Positions 1-6,547 are shown, counted from the first letter of the stretch. The stretch is DNA of 16,290 nt from an uncultured Polynucleobacter sp. (GCA_937996825.1 CALKUJ010000108.1:1-16290); one strand, 5' to 3'. Numbers and translations are program-made. The notes: generated by a model not told the origin, from the sequence alone.

Positions 1-422
1 GATGCGCTTGATCTAGTGGTGCTCTGAACGACTTCTTGATTAACTGACTGAACATCTTGTGCTGTTGCTTTTTCTTCTTTGGCAACTTTTGTTTCTGGAA
101 CCTTGACCTGCTCAGTATCTTCAACTGCTAAATCAAAAGGTAAAGATTCTTGTTGTGCCAAATCACCATCTGGGTGAATCAAAAACTGAGATTCTTCGAG
201 TTGCAATATCTTGCCAACTTTTTTTGCAACAGTGATCTTGTGAGATTCAGAGTAAAAACTACTGATACCGCCCTGCTCGAGCTCAGTGATATGTTTTTTC
301 GATAAGCAAGCCTTGGTCGCTAGATCTTGAATATCAAGTCTAAGTTTTTCACGGGCGGCTTTAAGCACCTTCCCCTGAATTTCAGGCAGTATTTCTACTT
401 TGTTTTTTGATCCTAATGACAT
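1..422 (-). CDS. RodZ-like helix-turn-helix protein, C-terminus cut off by the window edge
   Basis: An open frame starts at an ATG at 422 on the minus strand and runs without a stop to base 1, giving about 140 residues of a longer protein. Residues about 17-75 form a helix-turn-helix of the XRE/HTH_25 type found in RodZ, with recognisable pieces such as LKAAREKLRLDIQDLA and ACLSKKHITELEQG. From about residue 85 the chain is rich in Lys, Glu, Gln and Val, which looks like a linker; no membrane helix is reached before the edge. A GGAG motif lies a few bases upstream of the ATG. The gene follows the response regulator on the same strand after an 82-base gap, so the two could be co-transcribed. 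It may be RodZ itself or another membrane-anchored HTH protein; the missing C-terminus would decide. Confidence 0.8.
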   Translation of the reverse strand, partial: MSLGSKNKVEILPEIQGKVLKAAREKLRLDIQDLATKACLSKKHITELEQGGISSFYSESHKITVAKKVGKILQLEESQFLIHPDGDLAQQESLPFDLAVEDTEQVKVPETKVAKEEKATAQDVQSVNQEVVQSTTRSSA

Positions 423-504
423 GTTGTCTCCATGAGCTCTTTGGCTCCATCCCATAACTTTAACATCGTTAAATTACTTAAAACTATGAATTCATTAAGG
501 GTCA

Positions 505-1116
505 TCACTTATTTTTCACCAAATCAAACAAACGGACCAACTCTTGTAAAGAAGGTGCCCTCATTTTTTCCATGACCCTTGATTTATGGACCTTGATGGT
601 GGCATCCGTGGTACCTAAACGGACAGCCACGTCCTTATTCATCAAACCTTCAACCAATAAGGCGCAAACCTCTTTTTCCCGAGGGGTTAAGGATTCGTAG
701 CGTTGATTGATGGTCAATGACTGCGTCATGGATTGGAAGATTTCTTTGTCTTTTTCCATCGCAGCACTGATGCAACGCAATAGGTCATCCAAATTAAATG
801 GCTTGAATAAGAAATCGACTGCACCTTGTTTCATGCTGGTCACAATCTCATGCGGCATGGATTCACCTGAGATGAAAATGATGGGAGTTGGTCGACCCAT
901 CTCTATCAACTTCTTTTGCAGCTCAACTCCGGACATCGTGGGCATGCGCATATCCAAAAGAATGGTTGCCGGAGAAACTGGAATTGAATTTTCCAAAAAT
1001 GATTCTGGAGATTCGTGTGACTCAATAGAATAGCCACAACTCTTCAACATGCGAGTCAAGGAACTGCGCATTGAAGCATCGTCATCGATGATGTATATGT
1101 GACCTATTTCACTCAA
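505..1116 (-). CDS. FixJ/NarL-type response regulator (receiver + LuxR HTH)
   Basis: A two-domain DNA-binding response regulator of 203 residues. The receiver domain is residues 1-120: the acidic cluster DDD at 11-13, the phospho-acceptor Asp in LLDMRMP near 55, the Ser of FISGES and the Lys of FKPF near 106 are all present. The LuxR-type HTH follows at about 140-200, opening with LTPREKEVCALLVEG. The domain order and short linker match the FixJ/TtrR/StyR group. No sensor kinase lies in the window, so it is an orphan here. The start is a TTG with only a weak purine-rich stretch upstream; an in-frame stop lies shortly before it and no in-frame ATG fits the receiver, so TTG (or the adjacent ATT) must be used. 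That would suggest low translation. The regulated genes cannot be read from the sequence. Confidence 0.9.
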   Translation of the reverse strand: MSEIGHIYIIDDDASMRSSLTRMLKSCGYSIESHESPESFLENSIPVSPATILLDMRMPTMSGVELQKKLIEMGRPTPIIFISGESMPHEIVTSMKQGAVDFLFKPFNLDDLLRCISAAMEKDKEIFQSMTQSLTINQRYESLTPREKEVCALLVEGLMNKDVAVRLGTTDATIKVHKSRVMEKMRAPSLQELVRLFDLVKNK

Positions 1117-1195
1117 AATGTCATATCTTTCAGATATTTAACATTGATCATATTAGATAGATTAATAGTATTCAGCTATTAGCTTTAAGGCTAAC

Positions 1196-1223
1196 AAAAA
1201 AGGCTGCACCATGGTGCAGCCTT
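1196..1223 (-). terminator. Rho-independent terminator of the receptor/CMD operon
   Basis: Bases 1200-1223 are a perfect palindrome with arms AAGGCTGCACCA and TGGTGCAGCCTT. On the minus strand the stem is followed by a run of T (1201-1196). It lies 25 bases past the stop of the carboxymuconolactone decarboxylase-family gene at 1248, so it ends that operon and separates it from the response regulator downstream. On the plus strand there is no T-run after the stem, so the terminator works one way. Confidence 0.9.
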
Positions 1224-1247
1224 CAGACTTTCAACTCACATTCGTGA

Positions 1248-1787
1248 TCAGTGCTCCGGAGTGACCTGTAAAGCAACCAAAAACCTTGAAACCATGTTGT
1301 AGGTAGCAATCACGCCGACCAACTCGACCAAATGTGAATTACCCAAAGAGCTCTGTAAACGCTTCATCAAGGCAGGATCGACTTCAATTGAACGTGTCAT
1401 TTGAATGGTCAATTCGATGGCATCCTCTTCCAATGAACTGAATAAACCTGCTGGCATTGGAGCAGAACCGATTTGACGCATCGCCTTCACTTGCTCCTCA
1501 GTACCACCAGAACTCAAAAAGACTGGAGCATGATGAATGAACTCATATTCAGCTCGGTTCAAGATTGCCACACCGCACATGCCCAATTCACGAAGTTTTG
1601 GATCTAGACCAAGGTTGTTACGTACCTCACCTAAGAAAGCATTCCAACCCGTTGCAAACGGTGCACTGTGCAAAAGCATACGATCAAGATTGATGAATTG
1701 GCCGCCTCGTCTTTGACGAATAGCGGCCACCAAATCCGCTGGCTCTTGCAAGTCCAGCGGTTGATACGGTACAAGACGTTCAGTCAT
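1248..1787 (-). CDS. Carboxymuconolactone decarboxylase (CMD)/AhpD-fold protein
   Basis: A soluble, mostly helical 179-residue protein of the CMD superfamily. The diagnostic stretch is residues about 64-95, LRELGMCGVAILNRAEYEF followed by IHHAP, which aligns with the LRELAIL-RVAxLTxAEYEWxHH signature of stand-alone CMD proteins. The CxxC pair of AhpD peroxidase partners is absent, so thiol peroxidase activity is unlikely. True CMD enzymes act on 4-carboxymuconolactone in protocatechuate breakdown, but no other ring-cleavage pathway gene is present, so the substrate is unknown. The gene starts three bases after the stop of the TctC-type receptor gene, which indicates one transcript and perhaps catabolism of the solute that receptor binds. 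The terminator at 1196-1223 closes the unit. Confidence 0.88.
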   Translation of the reverse strand: MTERLVPYQPLDLQEPADLVAAIRQRRGGQFINLDRMLLHSAPFATGWNAFLGEVRNNLGLDPKLRELGMCGVAILNRAEYEFIHHAPVFLSSGGTEEQVKAMRQIGSAPMPAGLFSSLEEDAIELTIQMTRSIEVDPALMKRLQSSLGNSHLVELVGVIATYNMVSRFLVALQVTPEH

Positions 1788-1790
1788 TGA

Positions 1791-2759
1791 TTAATCGGTT
1801 GCTTTGATATTGTTGGCCTTGATGAAAGCGCCCCAAATATCAATTTGCTTGTTCACAAAATCTTGAGCAGGCTTAGGTCCAAGAGCAGCGATTTCAATAC
1901 CCTGAGACTTGAGACGTTGTGCAACCTCTGGATTTTTCAAAGCCTTTGCAACTTCTTCGTGCATGCGGTTAACAATTGCAGCTGGAGTTTTTGCTGGAGC
2001 AATGATGGCCCACCATGCTGGTGCTTCAAAATTAGGGTAGCCACTTTCAGCAATTGTTGGAATGTTTGGCATTTCTGGTGAACGTTTGCTGGTTGTCACC
2101 GCCAAAGGAATCACACCACCTGCATCAACGTGTGGCTTGACCAAGAACAATGAACCAATTGCCAAAGGTACGTGACCTGCCAATGCATCTTGCATCAAAG
2201 GACCACCACCACGATAAGGAACATGTGTCCAATCAAACTTAGCGTCTTTTGCCAAAGATGCTAGAGCCAAGTGGCCCAAGCTACCTGTACCAATAGAACC
2301 ATAGTTATTGCCTTTTTTAGCTTTTGCATCAGCCAATAATTGTTTAAAGCTGGTAATGCCTGATGCCTTGCTGGCTGTTAAAACCATTGGCGCTGTACCA
2401 ATCATGGTCACAGTCGTCAAATCAGTTTTGGTGTTGTACGGTAATTTTGGAATCATGTTCTCGTTCACGCCGTGAGTGTCGAACACCACGCCAAACGTGT
2501 AACCATCAGGTTGAGCTCTTGCAACTGCAGCAGCACCAATCGAGCCTGATGCTCCACCAATGTTTTCAACGATCACGCTTTGCTTCAATTGATTTTGTAA
2601 AGCTGGCGCCAGAATTCTGGCGACTTGGTCAACAGATCCCCCTGGTGGGAATACAGCGATCATCTTGATCGTTTTTTGAGTTGGCCAATCATTGCTTTGT
2701 GCCTGAGCGACACCACTGATACATAAAACCGACATCAAGCCGGCTAAAAGCTTATTCAT
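1791..2759 (-). CDS. Tripartite tricarboxylate transporter substrate-binding protein (Bug/TctC family)
   Basis: A periplasmic solute receptor of 322 residues, the usual family length. Residues 1-20 are a signal peptide ending GVAQA before QSNDWP. The mature part shows the Bug/TctC hallmarks: IKMIAVFPPGGSVDQVAR near 30-47, IVENIGGASGSIGAAAVA near 62-80, ADGYT-like QPDGYTFG, and HVPYRGGGPLMQDALAGHV in the second lobe. These receptors bind carboxylates such as citrate or aromatic acids and feed TctAB-type permeases. No permease gene is in the window, which is common because Burkholderiales carry many orphan Bug receptors. An AAAGGAG ribosome site lies 6 bases before the ATG. It is first in an operon with the CMD-family gene and divergent from the hydroxyacid dehydrogenase. 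The ligand cannot be assigned. Confidence 0.95.
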   Translation of the reverse strand: MNKLLAGLMSVLCISGVAQAQSNDWPTQKTIKMIAVFPPGGSVDQVARILAPALQNQLKQSVIVENIGGASGSIGAAAVARAQPDGYTFGVVFDTHGVNENMIPKLPYNTKTDLTTVTMIGTAPMVLTASKASGITSFKQLLADAKAKKGNNYGSIGTGSLGHLALASLAKDAKFDWTHVPYRGGGPLMQDALAGHVPLAIGSLFLVKPHVDAGGVIPLAVTTSKRSPEMPNIPTIAESGYPNFEAPAWWAIIAPAKTPAAIVNRMHEEVAKALKNPEVAQRLKSQGIEIAALGPKPAQDFVNKQIDIWGAFIKANNIKATD

Positions 2760-2823
2760 TTCGTCTCCTTTGTGTTTTGTCCGGCTTTTTTAGCTCTGTG
2801 ACTTCGTAAATATCCCACACTCC

Positions 2824-2829
2824 TATAAT
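2824..2829 (+). promoter_or_regulatory. Consensus -10 box for the dehydrogenase operon
   Basis: TATAAT sits at 2824-2829 in the 98-base divergent gap between the receptor gene and the dehydrogenase gene. No good -35 is seen; GTGACT at 2798-2803 is the closest match, with a long 20-base spacer. If used, transcription would begin near 2836. That rules out the ATG at 2828, which overlaps the box, as a translation start. Confidence 0.45.
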
Positions 2830-2857
2830 GAATGCAATTAAAAAAACGGGACAAGTT

Positions 2858-3823
2858 ATGCGCAAGAAAATTGTGGTTTTAGATGATTATGAAAATTCAT
2901 ATGAAAAACTGTCCGATTGGAGAGCCATCAAAGCTTTGGCCGATGTGCAGATCTTCAATCAACCCCTTTTAGGAGCTGCTCTACTCGAAAAGATTCAGGA
3001 TGCTCATGCTTTGGTCTTGATGCGTGACCGAACACCTTTAAAAGCAGACTTGATTGCTCAATTAAAACACTTGGAATATGTGGTCTTTACCGGCACCAGA
3101 AACTTGGCCTTGGATTCTGACGCTTTAAAACAACGTGGCATTCCAGTCAGCAACACTGACTGGGGTCCATCCAAAGACAGTACAGCAGAATTAACGTGGG
3201 CATTGATTCTTGGATTGCATAAACGCTTGGTTGAACAAAACAAATTGATCATTGATAAGCAATGGCGCAATGAACATTCTTTATTACCCGTTTTAAAAGG
3301 TCAAACCTTAGGTTTGGTGGGCTTGGGTGAAATTGGTTCACGCGTGGCGAAAGTGGCTCTAGCCTTTGGCATGAAAGTTGTGACATGGAGTCCCAACATG
3401 ACCGCAGAAAGAGCTGCTGCTGTGGGTGCAGAATCAGTCAGCCTGGATGTGCTGATGCAAACATCTGACATTGTCTCTTTACACATCGTGGCCAGCCCAA
3501 CGACCAAAGGCATGATCAATCAAGAAAAATTAGCGCTGATGAAAAAAGATGCCTTGTTGATCAATACTTCACGATCAACGTTGATTGATACAAATGCTTT
3601 GGTTCAAGCACTCAAAACAAAGAGTATCGGTGGTGCCGCTCTAGACGTTTTTGATATCGAGCCACTTCCGGCCGATCATCCTTTACACACCACAACTAAT
3701 ACCTTGCTCACCCCACACCTTGGCTTTGTGGCACAACCTGTGTTCAAGTCATTTACAAACGGGGTTGTCGAGTGTCTGGAAGCTTGGTTAAATGGTCAAG
3801 CCATCATCCGTCCTTTGCCCTGA
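2858..3823 (+). CDS. D-2-hydroxyacid dehydrogenase family protein
   Basis: A cytosolic NAD(P)-dependent oxidoreductase of 321 residues that interconverts D-2-hydroxy acids and 2-keto acids. The Rossmann motif GLGEIG is at 155-160. The family's catalytic trio is in place: Arg239 in INTSRS, Glu268 in VFDIEPLP and His287 in LTPHLG. A closely similar subgroup begins with KIVVLDDYE, as here, and is loosely annotated as phosphoglycerate-dehydrogenase-like; its substrate is not settled. I chose the ATG at 2858 (MRKKIVVLDD) rather than the one at 2828, because the latter overlaps a TATAAT box and would add ten residues outside the fold. The 3' end overlaps the next gene by 32 bases. Being divergent from the carboxylate receptor operon, it could act on the same imported acid, but that is inference. 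Confidence 0.92.
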   Translation: MRKKIVVLDDYENSYEKLSDWRAIKALADVQIFNQPLLGAALLEKIQDAHALVLMRDRTPLKADLIAQLKHLEYVVFTGTRNLALDSDALKQRGIPVSNTDWGPSKDSTAELTWALILGLHKRLVEQNKLIIDKQWRNEHSLLPVLKGQTLGLVGLGEIGSRVAKVALAFGMKVVTWSPNMTAERAAAVGAESVSLDVLMQTSDIVSLHIVASPTTKGMINQEKLALMKKDALLINTSRSTLIDTNALVQALKTKSIGGAALDVFDIEPLPADHPLHTTTNTLLTPHLGFVAQPVFKSFTNGVVECLEAWLNGQAIIRPLP

Positions 3824-4256
3824 TTGCGGCAACCCACGCGGTGCTCTGCAATCAGAGTGCCCCTACTGTGGATCGCAAGAAACACCACCACTGCCAAAAA
3901 AGTTGGCAGGAATCTTTACGCTGAATTTGGAAGAAAATTTGCCGAGAGTGGACGAAGCTTTGGCACTGTTTGATCGATCTTTAGATGAATTGGCTAAAAC
4001 AGCAATCAGAGTGGTGAAAGTGATTCATGGCTACGGCTCAGGTGGACAAGGTGGCCGAATCAAAGAAGCCATTCGCCAAGAGTTGATGTATCAAAGACGT
4101 TCACACTTGATCAGTAGTTATTTCGCCGGTGAGGATTTAGGTCCTGGCAAAGAGTCTTATCAAGAACTTTGTCGGCAATACCCTGCTGTCAAAAATATTC
4201 TGACAAAAGATATTTATGGCAACCCAGGGATTACTTTGATTATTCTTAAAAGATGA
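3792..4256 (+). CDS. Zinc-ribbon Smr-domain protein
   Basis: A 154-residue protein with two parts. Residues 9-26 form a zinc ribbon with Cys at 9, 12, 23 and 26 (CPDCG and CPYCG). Residues about 40-152 are an Smr (small MutS-related) domain, recognised by VVKVIHGYGSGGQGGRIKEA, which carries the HGxGxG-type loop, and by a C-terminal GITLIIL strand. Smr domains bind nucleic acid and many are nickases or RNA endonucleases. The usual N-terminal LDLHG motif is replaced here by LNLEEN, so one catalytic element is altered and cleavage activity is doubtful. The start lies 32 bases inside the dehydrogenase gene; it must, because the first zinc Cys is encoded within the overlap. It ends in an ATGA overlap with the CWC gene. 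Exact role unknown. Confidence 0.85.
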   Translation: MVKPSSVLCPDCGNPRGALQSECPYCGSQETPPLPKKLAGIFTLNLEENLPRVDEALALFDRSLDELAKTAIRVVKVIHGYGSGGQGGRIKEAIRQELMYQRRSHLISSYFAGEDLGPGKESYQELCRQYPAVKNILTKDIYGNPGITLIILKR

Positions 4257-4447
4257 GCCAGCCAATCACCAATTCTCAATGCCCACAATGCGGCAAGATT
4301 TTTGAATGTCTCTCCTCCACAAATGTGGAGGACTGTTGGTGCATGCAACTACCACCAGTGAGTTTCAATGATGGCGAAAAAAGCAGTTCTTGCTGGTGCC
4401 CAGACTGCCTTCAAAAGCAGTTGGAAAAGCAATCAAAACAGATTTAG
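4253..4447 (+). CDS. Cysteine-rich CWC family protein
   Basis: A small 64-residue protein with a CPQCG knuckle near the N-terminus, a central CWCMQLPPVSF and a later CWCPDCLQKQLE. These are the hallmarks of the cysteine-rich CWC family, probably a small zinc-binding module. No biochemical role is known to me. It is translationally coupled to the Smr gene through an ATGA overlap, making two successive cysteine-rich zinc proteins in one transcript. Its 3' end faces the leftward SOS-controlled peptide gene, with only 14 bases between the two stops, so read-through from that promoter would give antisense RNA to this gene. Confidence 0.88.
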   Translation: MSQPITNSQCPQCGKIFECLSSTNVEDCWCMQLPPVSFNDGEKSSSCWCPDCLQKQLEKQSKQI

Positions 4448-4461
4448 AGCAGGAACCAAGC

Positions 4462-4584
4462 TCACTCAGAGCGTGAACACACCCACTCACGTCTTTGCCA
4501 TTCACCTGGTTTTTCAGCAAAAACCATCCAAATGATCAAACCGCTCATCACAGACCAAATTGGGTTAGAAATCAAAGTTTTCAT
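4462..4584 (-). CDS. SOS-controlled 40-residue single-helix membrane peptide (candidate new small protein)
   Basis: A leftward ORF of 40 codons, ATG at 4584 and TGA at 4462. It begins MKTLISNPIW; residues about 9-23 (IWSVMSGLIIWMVFA) form a short hydrophobic helix, followed by a polar, Trp- and Arg-rich tail (EKPGEWQRREWVCSRSE). AGGAG at 4592-4596 stands 7 bases before the ATG, an ideal ribosome site. About 48 bases further up lies a TTGACA/TATATT promoter with a near-perfect LexA operator over its -10. Start signal, spacing and operator together make a real gene likely despite its size. I do not recognise the family. By analogy with LexA-controlled membrane peptides such as TisB and DinQ (E. 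coli) or SidA (Caulobacter, a division inhibitor), it may depolarise the membrane or delay division after DNA damage; this is inference. No terminator is evident after the stop. Confidence 0.72.
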   Translation of the reverse strand: MKTLISNPIWSVMSGLIIWMVFAEKPGEWQRREWVCSRSE

Positions 4585-4627
4585 CAAAATACTCCTTTTA
4601 AAGCCAATAGATATAAGGCGCTGCATC

Positions 4628-4651
4628 AATACTGTATAAATATACAGTATT
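4628..4651. promoter_or_regulatory. LexA (SOS) operator
   Basis: Two perfect 10-base arms, AATACTGTAT (4628-4637) and ATACAGTATT (4642-4651), surround a 4-base centre. The core CTGT-N8-ACAG at 4632-4647 is the LexA box as known from E. coli and many proteobacteria (TACTGTATATATATACAGTA), differing only in the central bases. It overlaps the -10 of the leftward promoter, the standard position for repression. The rightward gene at 4817 is about 165 bases away, too far for the usual mechanism. Confidence 0.88.
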
Positions 4652-4666
4652 TTTAGAAGATGTCAA
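4639..4666 (-). promoter_or_regulatory. Strong sigma-70 promoter under LexA control
   Basis: Read on the minus strand, a consensus TTGACA (4666-4661) is followed after 16 bases by TATATT (4644-4639). Transcription should start near 4632 and give a leader of about 48 bases before the 40-residue ORF at 4584. The LexA operator covers the -10 and start site, so the promoter should be silent in healthy cells and strong after LexA cleavage. Confidence 0.8.
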
Positions 4667-4733
4667 GAAAATACTTAAAATCCTTAAAAATGGCTTGCGG
4701 GAGCAGATAATTGATAATTAGACATCCCATACG

Positions 4734-4782
4734 CTTGGGTTCCTTTGGGGGAAAGCTCAGGGTCTTATTCCCCTTACCCAAG
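4734..4782 (+). repeat. Long interrupted hairpin in the leader of the gene at 4817
   Basis: Outer arms CTTGGGT (4734-4740) and ACCCAAG (4776-4782) enclose inner arms GGGGAA (4748-4753) and TTCCCC (4768-4773), with a 14-base apical loop and an asymmetric internal loop. No T-run follows, so it is not a normal terminator. The 3' arm runs into AAGGAG (4780-4785), but no usable start codon follows that motif at normal spacing; the real ribosome site of the downstream gene is AAGGA at 4803-4807. It could be a structured 5' leader, a regulatory RNA or a protein-binding site; I do not recognise a known family. Confidence 0.5.
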
Positions 4783-4816
4783 GAGAAAAGATAGTTTGCA
4801 ATAAGGAAATCTTGTC

Positions 4817-5254
4817 ATGTTCTTAACAACGCTTCGCGCTCCACTCTCACGAGTTTTATTCAGTGCCTGTTTGGTATTTTTTTCCAACCTATCTTTGGCG
4901 CAGGTCGAGATTCCAGATGCGAAAGTTTCTCAGGGTATTGAATACATCAGTGGTGGTATCGGCAGCGAAGAATCTGATGCGCTTTTGTCCTTGGGTAAAA
5001 AGTGGCCCTTGGTTTTGGAGTTTTCCCAGGATCATCCAGAAAGACCATTGTGGGTGGCTGATGTCAAGGTCAAAATCATGGATCAAAAAAAGAAGGTGGT
5101 TTTTGAAGCCTTGAGTGAGGGACCCATCATGTTGCTAAAAATCATTCCTGGCAAATACGATGCTGAATACACATTCGAAGGCAAAGTTTTGAAACGTCCT
5201 TTGGTGATTGAAGAGGCCAAGTTTCAAAAGCAATCGGTTGTTTGGCCACGCTAA
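4817..5254 (+). CDS. Periplasmic protein of unknown role with a carboxypeptidase-regulatory-like fold
   Basis: A 145-residue exported protein. Residues 1-28 are a signal peptide with an SLAQ-type cleavage site. The mature part carries a GGIGSEES motif near 47-54, then about 90 residues of alternating beta strands (LWVADVKVKIMDQ, GPIMLLKIIPGKYDAEYTF) that resemble the small beta-sandwich modules annotated as carboxypeptidase regulatory-like. I recall similar short proteins in Burkholderia and Ralstonia, all of unknown function. No catalytic residues are apparent; it may bind a partner or surface. The ATG has AAGGA nine bases upstream. The leader contains the hairpin at 4734-4782. The acyltransferase gene begins 16 bases after its stop, so the two are probably one operon. 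Confidence 0.75.
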   Translation: MFLTTLRAPLSRVLFSACLVFFSNLSLAQVEIPDAKVSQGIEYISGGIGSEESDALLSLGKKWPLVLEFSQDHPERPLWVADVKVKIMDQKKKVVFEALSEGPIMLLKIIPGKYDAEYTFEGKVLKRPLVIEEAKFQKQSVVWPR

Positions 5255-5270
5255 AGCACAATAAGGCACC

Positions 5271-6296
5271 GTGCGCTCAGCATTTCTTGACAACATCAAA
5301 GGCATTGCTTGCCTCTTGATTGTTTTTCATCACTTGGCTTTTTATGGGCCGATGTCGGATGTCGCAAATCAAGTAATCCCCCAAACGATTGAATTTTTGA
5401 TTAATCATGCCCGTCTGGCAGTTGCCGTATTTCTTTGTGTAGGTGGTTTTCTTACTGGCTTAAAGCTCAGTGAGCCTAACTTTTTCGTCAAGCACTCTGT
5501 CCAGCAAGTGATTTGGCACAAGTATCTTCGCCTGGTGATCCCATACCTCGGCGCCATTGCTTTGGCTATCGCAGCATCTTTTGTGGCCAGCCGCTTGATG
5601 CAACACCATTCAATTTCTGCGATGCCAGATGTGCCTCAATTACTGAGTCATTTATTCTTCTTACAAAACATCCTGGGCTACGAGTCTTTATCGGCTGGCC
5701 TTTGGTATGTCGCGATTGATTTTCAATTATTTGCTGTTTGTGCCTTGGTGGTTTTCTTGGTGGAAAAATTATCGCCGGCGAGCTGGAGCTATCGCAGCAC
5801 ACGCCTGATCAGCCTGATCATTTTCTGCGCCCTCACCATTGCCTCAGTGGTGTTCTTTAATCGTGATGATGTGTATGACGTTTGGTTCATTTTCTTTTTC
5901 GCAACCTATGGCTTGGGTTTTCTGGCAGCCCACTTAGCAAAAAGCCAATCACATCAGGTTTTGATTCTATCGGTGGTAGCCATCACCATTTTTTCTCTTT
6001 ACTACCAAGATTTCAGAGAAAGATTGTTAATTGCATTACTGATGGCGTTTTTGTTATTCAGTAGCTATCAAAGCAGTTGGTCACAATCCAGATTTTGGAA
6101 TAACCCGCTGAGAAAAATTGGAGAGATGTCTTATTCAATTTTCTTGGTGCACTTCCCTGTCTCTTTGGTGATCAGTGGCATTTGGGTGCACGTTTATCCA
6201 AGCGATCCCTGGATGAATGTTCTTGGCATGGGTTTATCAGCATCACTGAGTTTGTTGCTGGCCATTCCTTTCTACAAGTACGTAGAAAAGAATTAA
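5271..6296 (+). CDS. Acyltransferase family 3 integral membrane protein
   Basis: An inner-membrane acyltransferase of 341 residues with about ten hydrophobic segments. The N-terminus FLDNIKGIACLLIVFHHLAFYG is the classic start of acyltransferase family 3 (OafA/NodX type), including the His pair in the first helix, followed by LAVAVFLCVGGFLTG. The C-terminus ends in the usual IGEMSYSIFLVHFPV helix and a closing positive segment. Family members move acetyl or other acyl groups to sugars, lipids or peptidoglycan on the outer face of the membrane. No glycan cluster surrounds it, so the acceptor is unknown. It starts with GTG after an AAGG site, 16 bases past the preceding stop, and is probably co-transcribed with the periplasmic protein gene, which could act with it. 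Confidence 0.9.
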   Translation: MRSAFLDNIKGIACLLIVFHHLAFYGPMSDVANQVIPQTIEFLINHARLAVAVFLCVGGFLTGLKLSEPNFFVKHSVQQVIWHKYLRLVIPYLGAIALAIAASFVASRLMQHHSISAMPDVPQLLSHLFFLQNILGYESLSAGLWYVAIDFQLFAVCALVVFLVEKLSPASWSYRSTRLISLIIFCALTIASVVFFNRDDVYDVWFIFFFATYGLGFLAAHLAKSQSHQVLILSVVAITIFSLYYQDFRERLLIALLMAFLLFSSYQSSWSQSRFWNNPLRKIGEMSYSIFLVHFPVSLVISGIWVHVYPSDPWMNVLGMGLSASLSLLLAIPFYKYVEKN

Positions 6297-6319
6297 ATCT
6301 AATAACTCAAATCCAACAA

Positions 6320-6547
6320 TCAAACCCAACCCTGCTTCCACTCCAATACATCAGAGAGCGATCTCCACTGAATTGTTTTTTGCCGCTTACTCATCACTGC
6401 CTCAATCACAACCTGCTCGATTGGACCGCCCTTAACTTCTGGCTCAATCACTTTGATCACCATGAAATGCTTTTCTTTATTCACAGGTGTCACAGCCGTC
6501 CATTTACTCAAGAGTAATTTTTTAGGATGAATGGGATTCTTGGTCAT
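6320..6547 (-). CDS. TIGR02450 family Trp-rich small protein
   Basis: A 75-residue basic protein beginning MTKNPIHPKKLLLSKWTAV, then EKHFMVIKV and a C-terminal IQWRSLSDVLEWKQGWV. The KLLLSKWTAV opening and the spaced tryptophans are the signature of the TIGR02450 small conserved Trp-rich family. These occur singly in many gamma- and betaproteobacteria and cyanobacteria; no function is known to me. The gene is convergent with the acyltransferase (23 bases between stops) and divergent from the CoA-binding protein gene, so it stands as its own unit. Confidence 0.88.
   Translation of the reverse strand: MTKNPIHPKKLLLSKWTAVTPVNKEKHFMVIKVIEPEVKGGPIEQVVIEAVMSKRQKTIQWRSLSDVLEWKQGWV

Noticed and set aside
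707..1033. A plus-strand frame of 108 codons
   Set aside because: It lies wholly inside the response regulator on the opposite strand, whose product has clear domains; this frame has none.
2828..2857. Upstream ATG giving the dehydrogenase ten more residues
   Set aside because: It overlaps a TATAAT box and the added residues do not belong to the fold; ATG at 2858 fits the family start.
4780..4796. AAGGAG as a ribosome site for a leader peptide
   Set aside because: No start codon at suitable spacing opens more than two codons; the site is part of the hairpin's 3' side.
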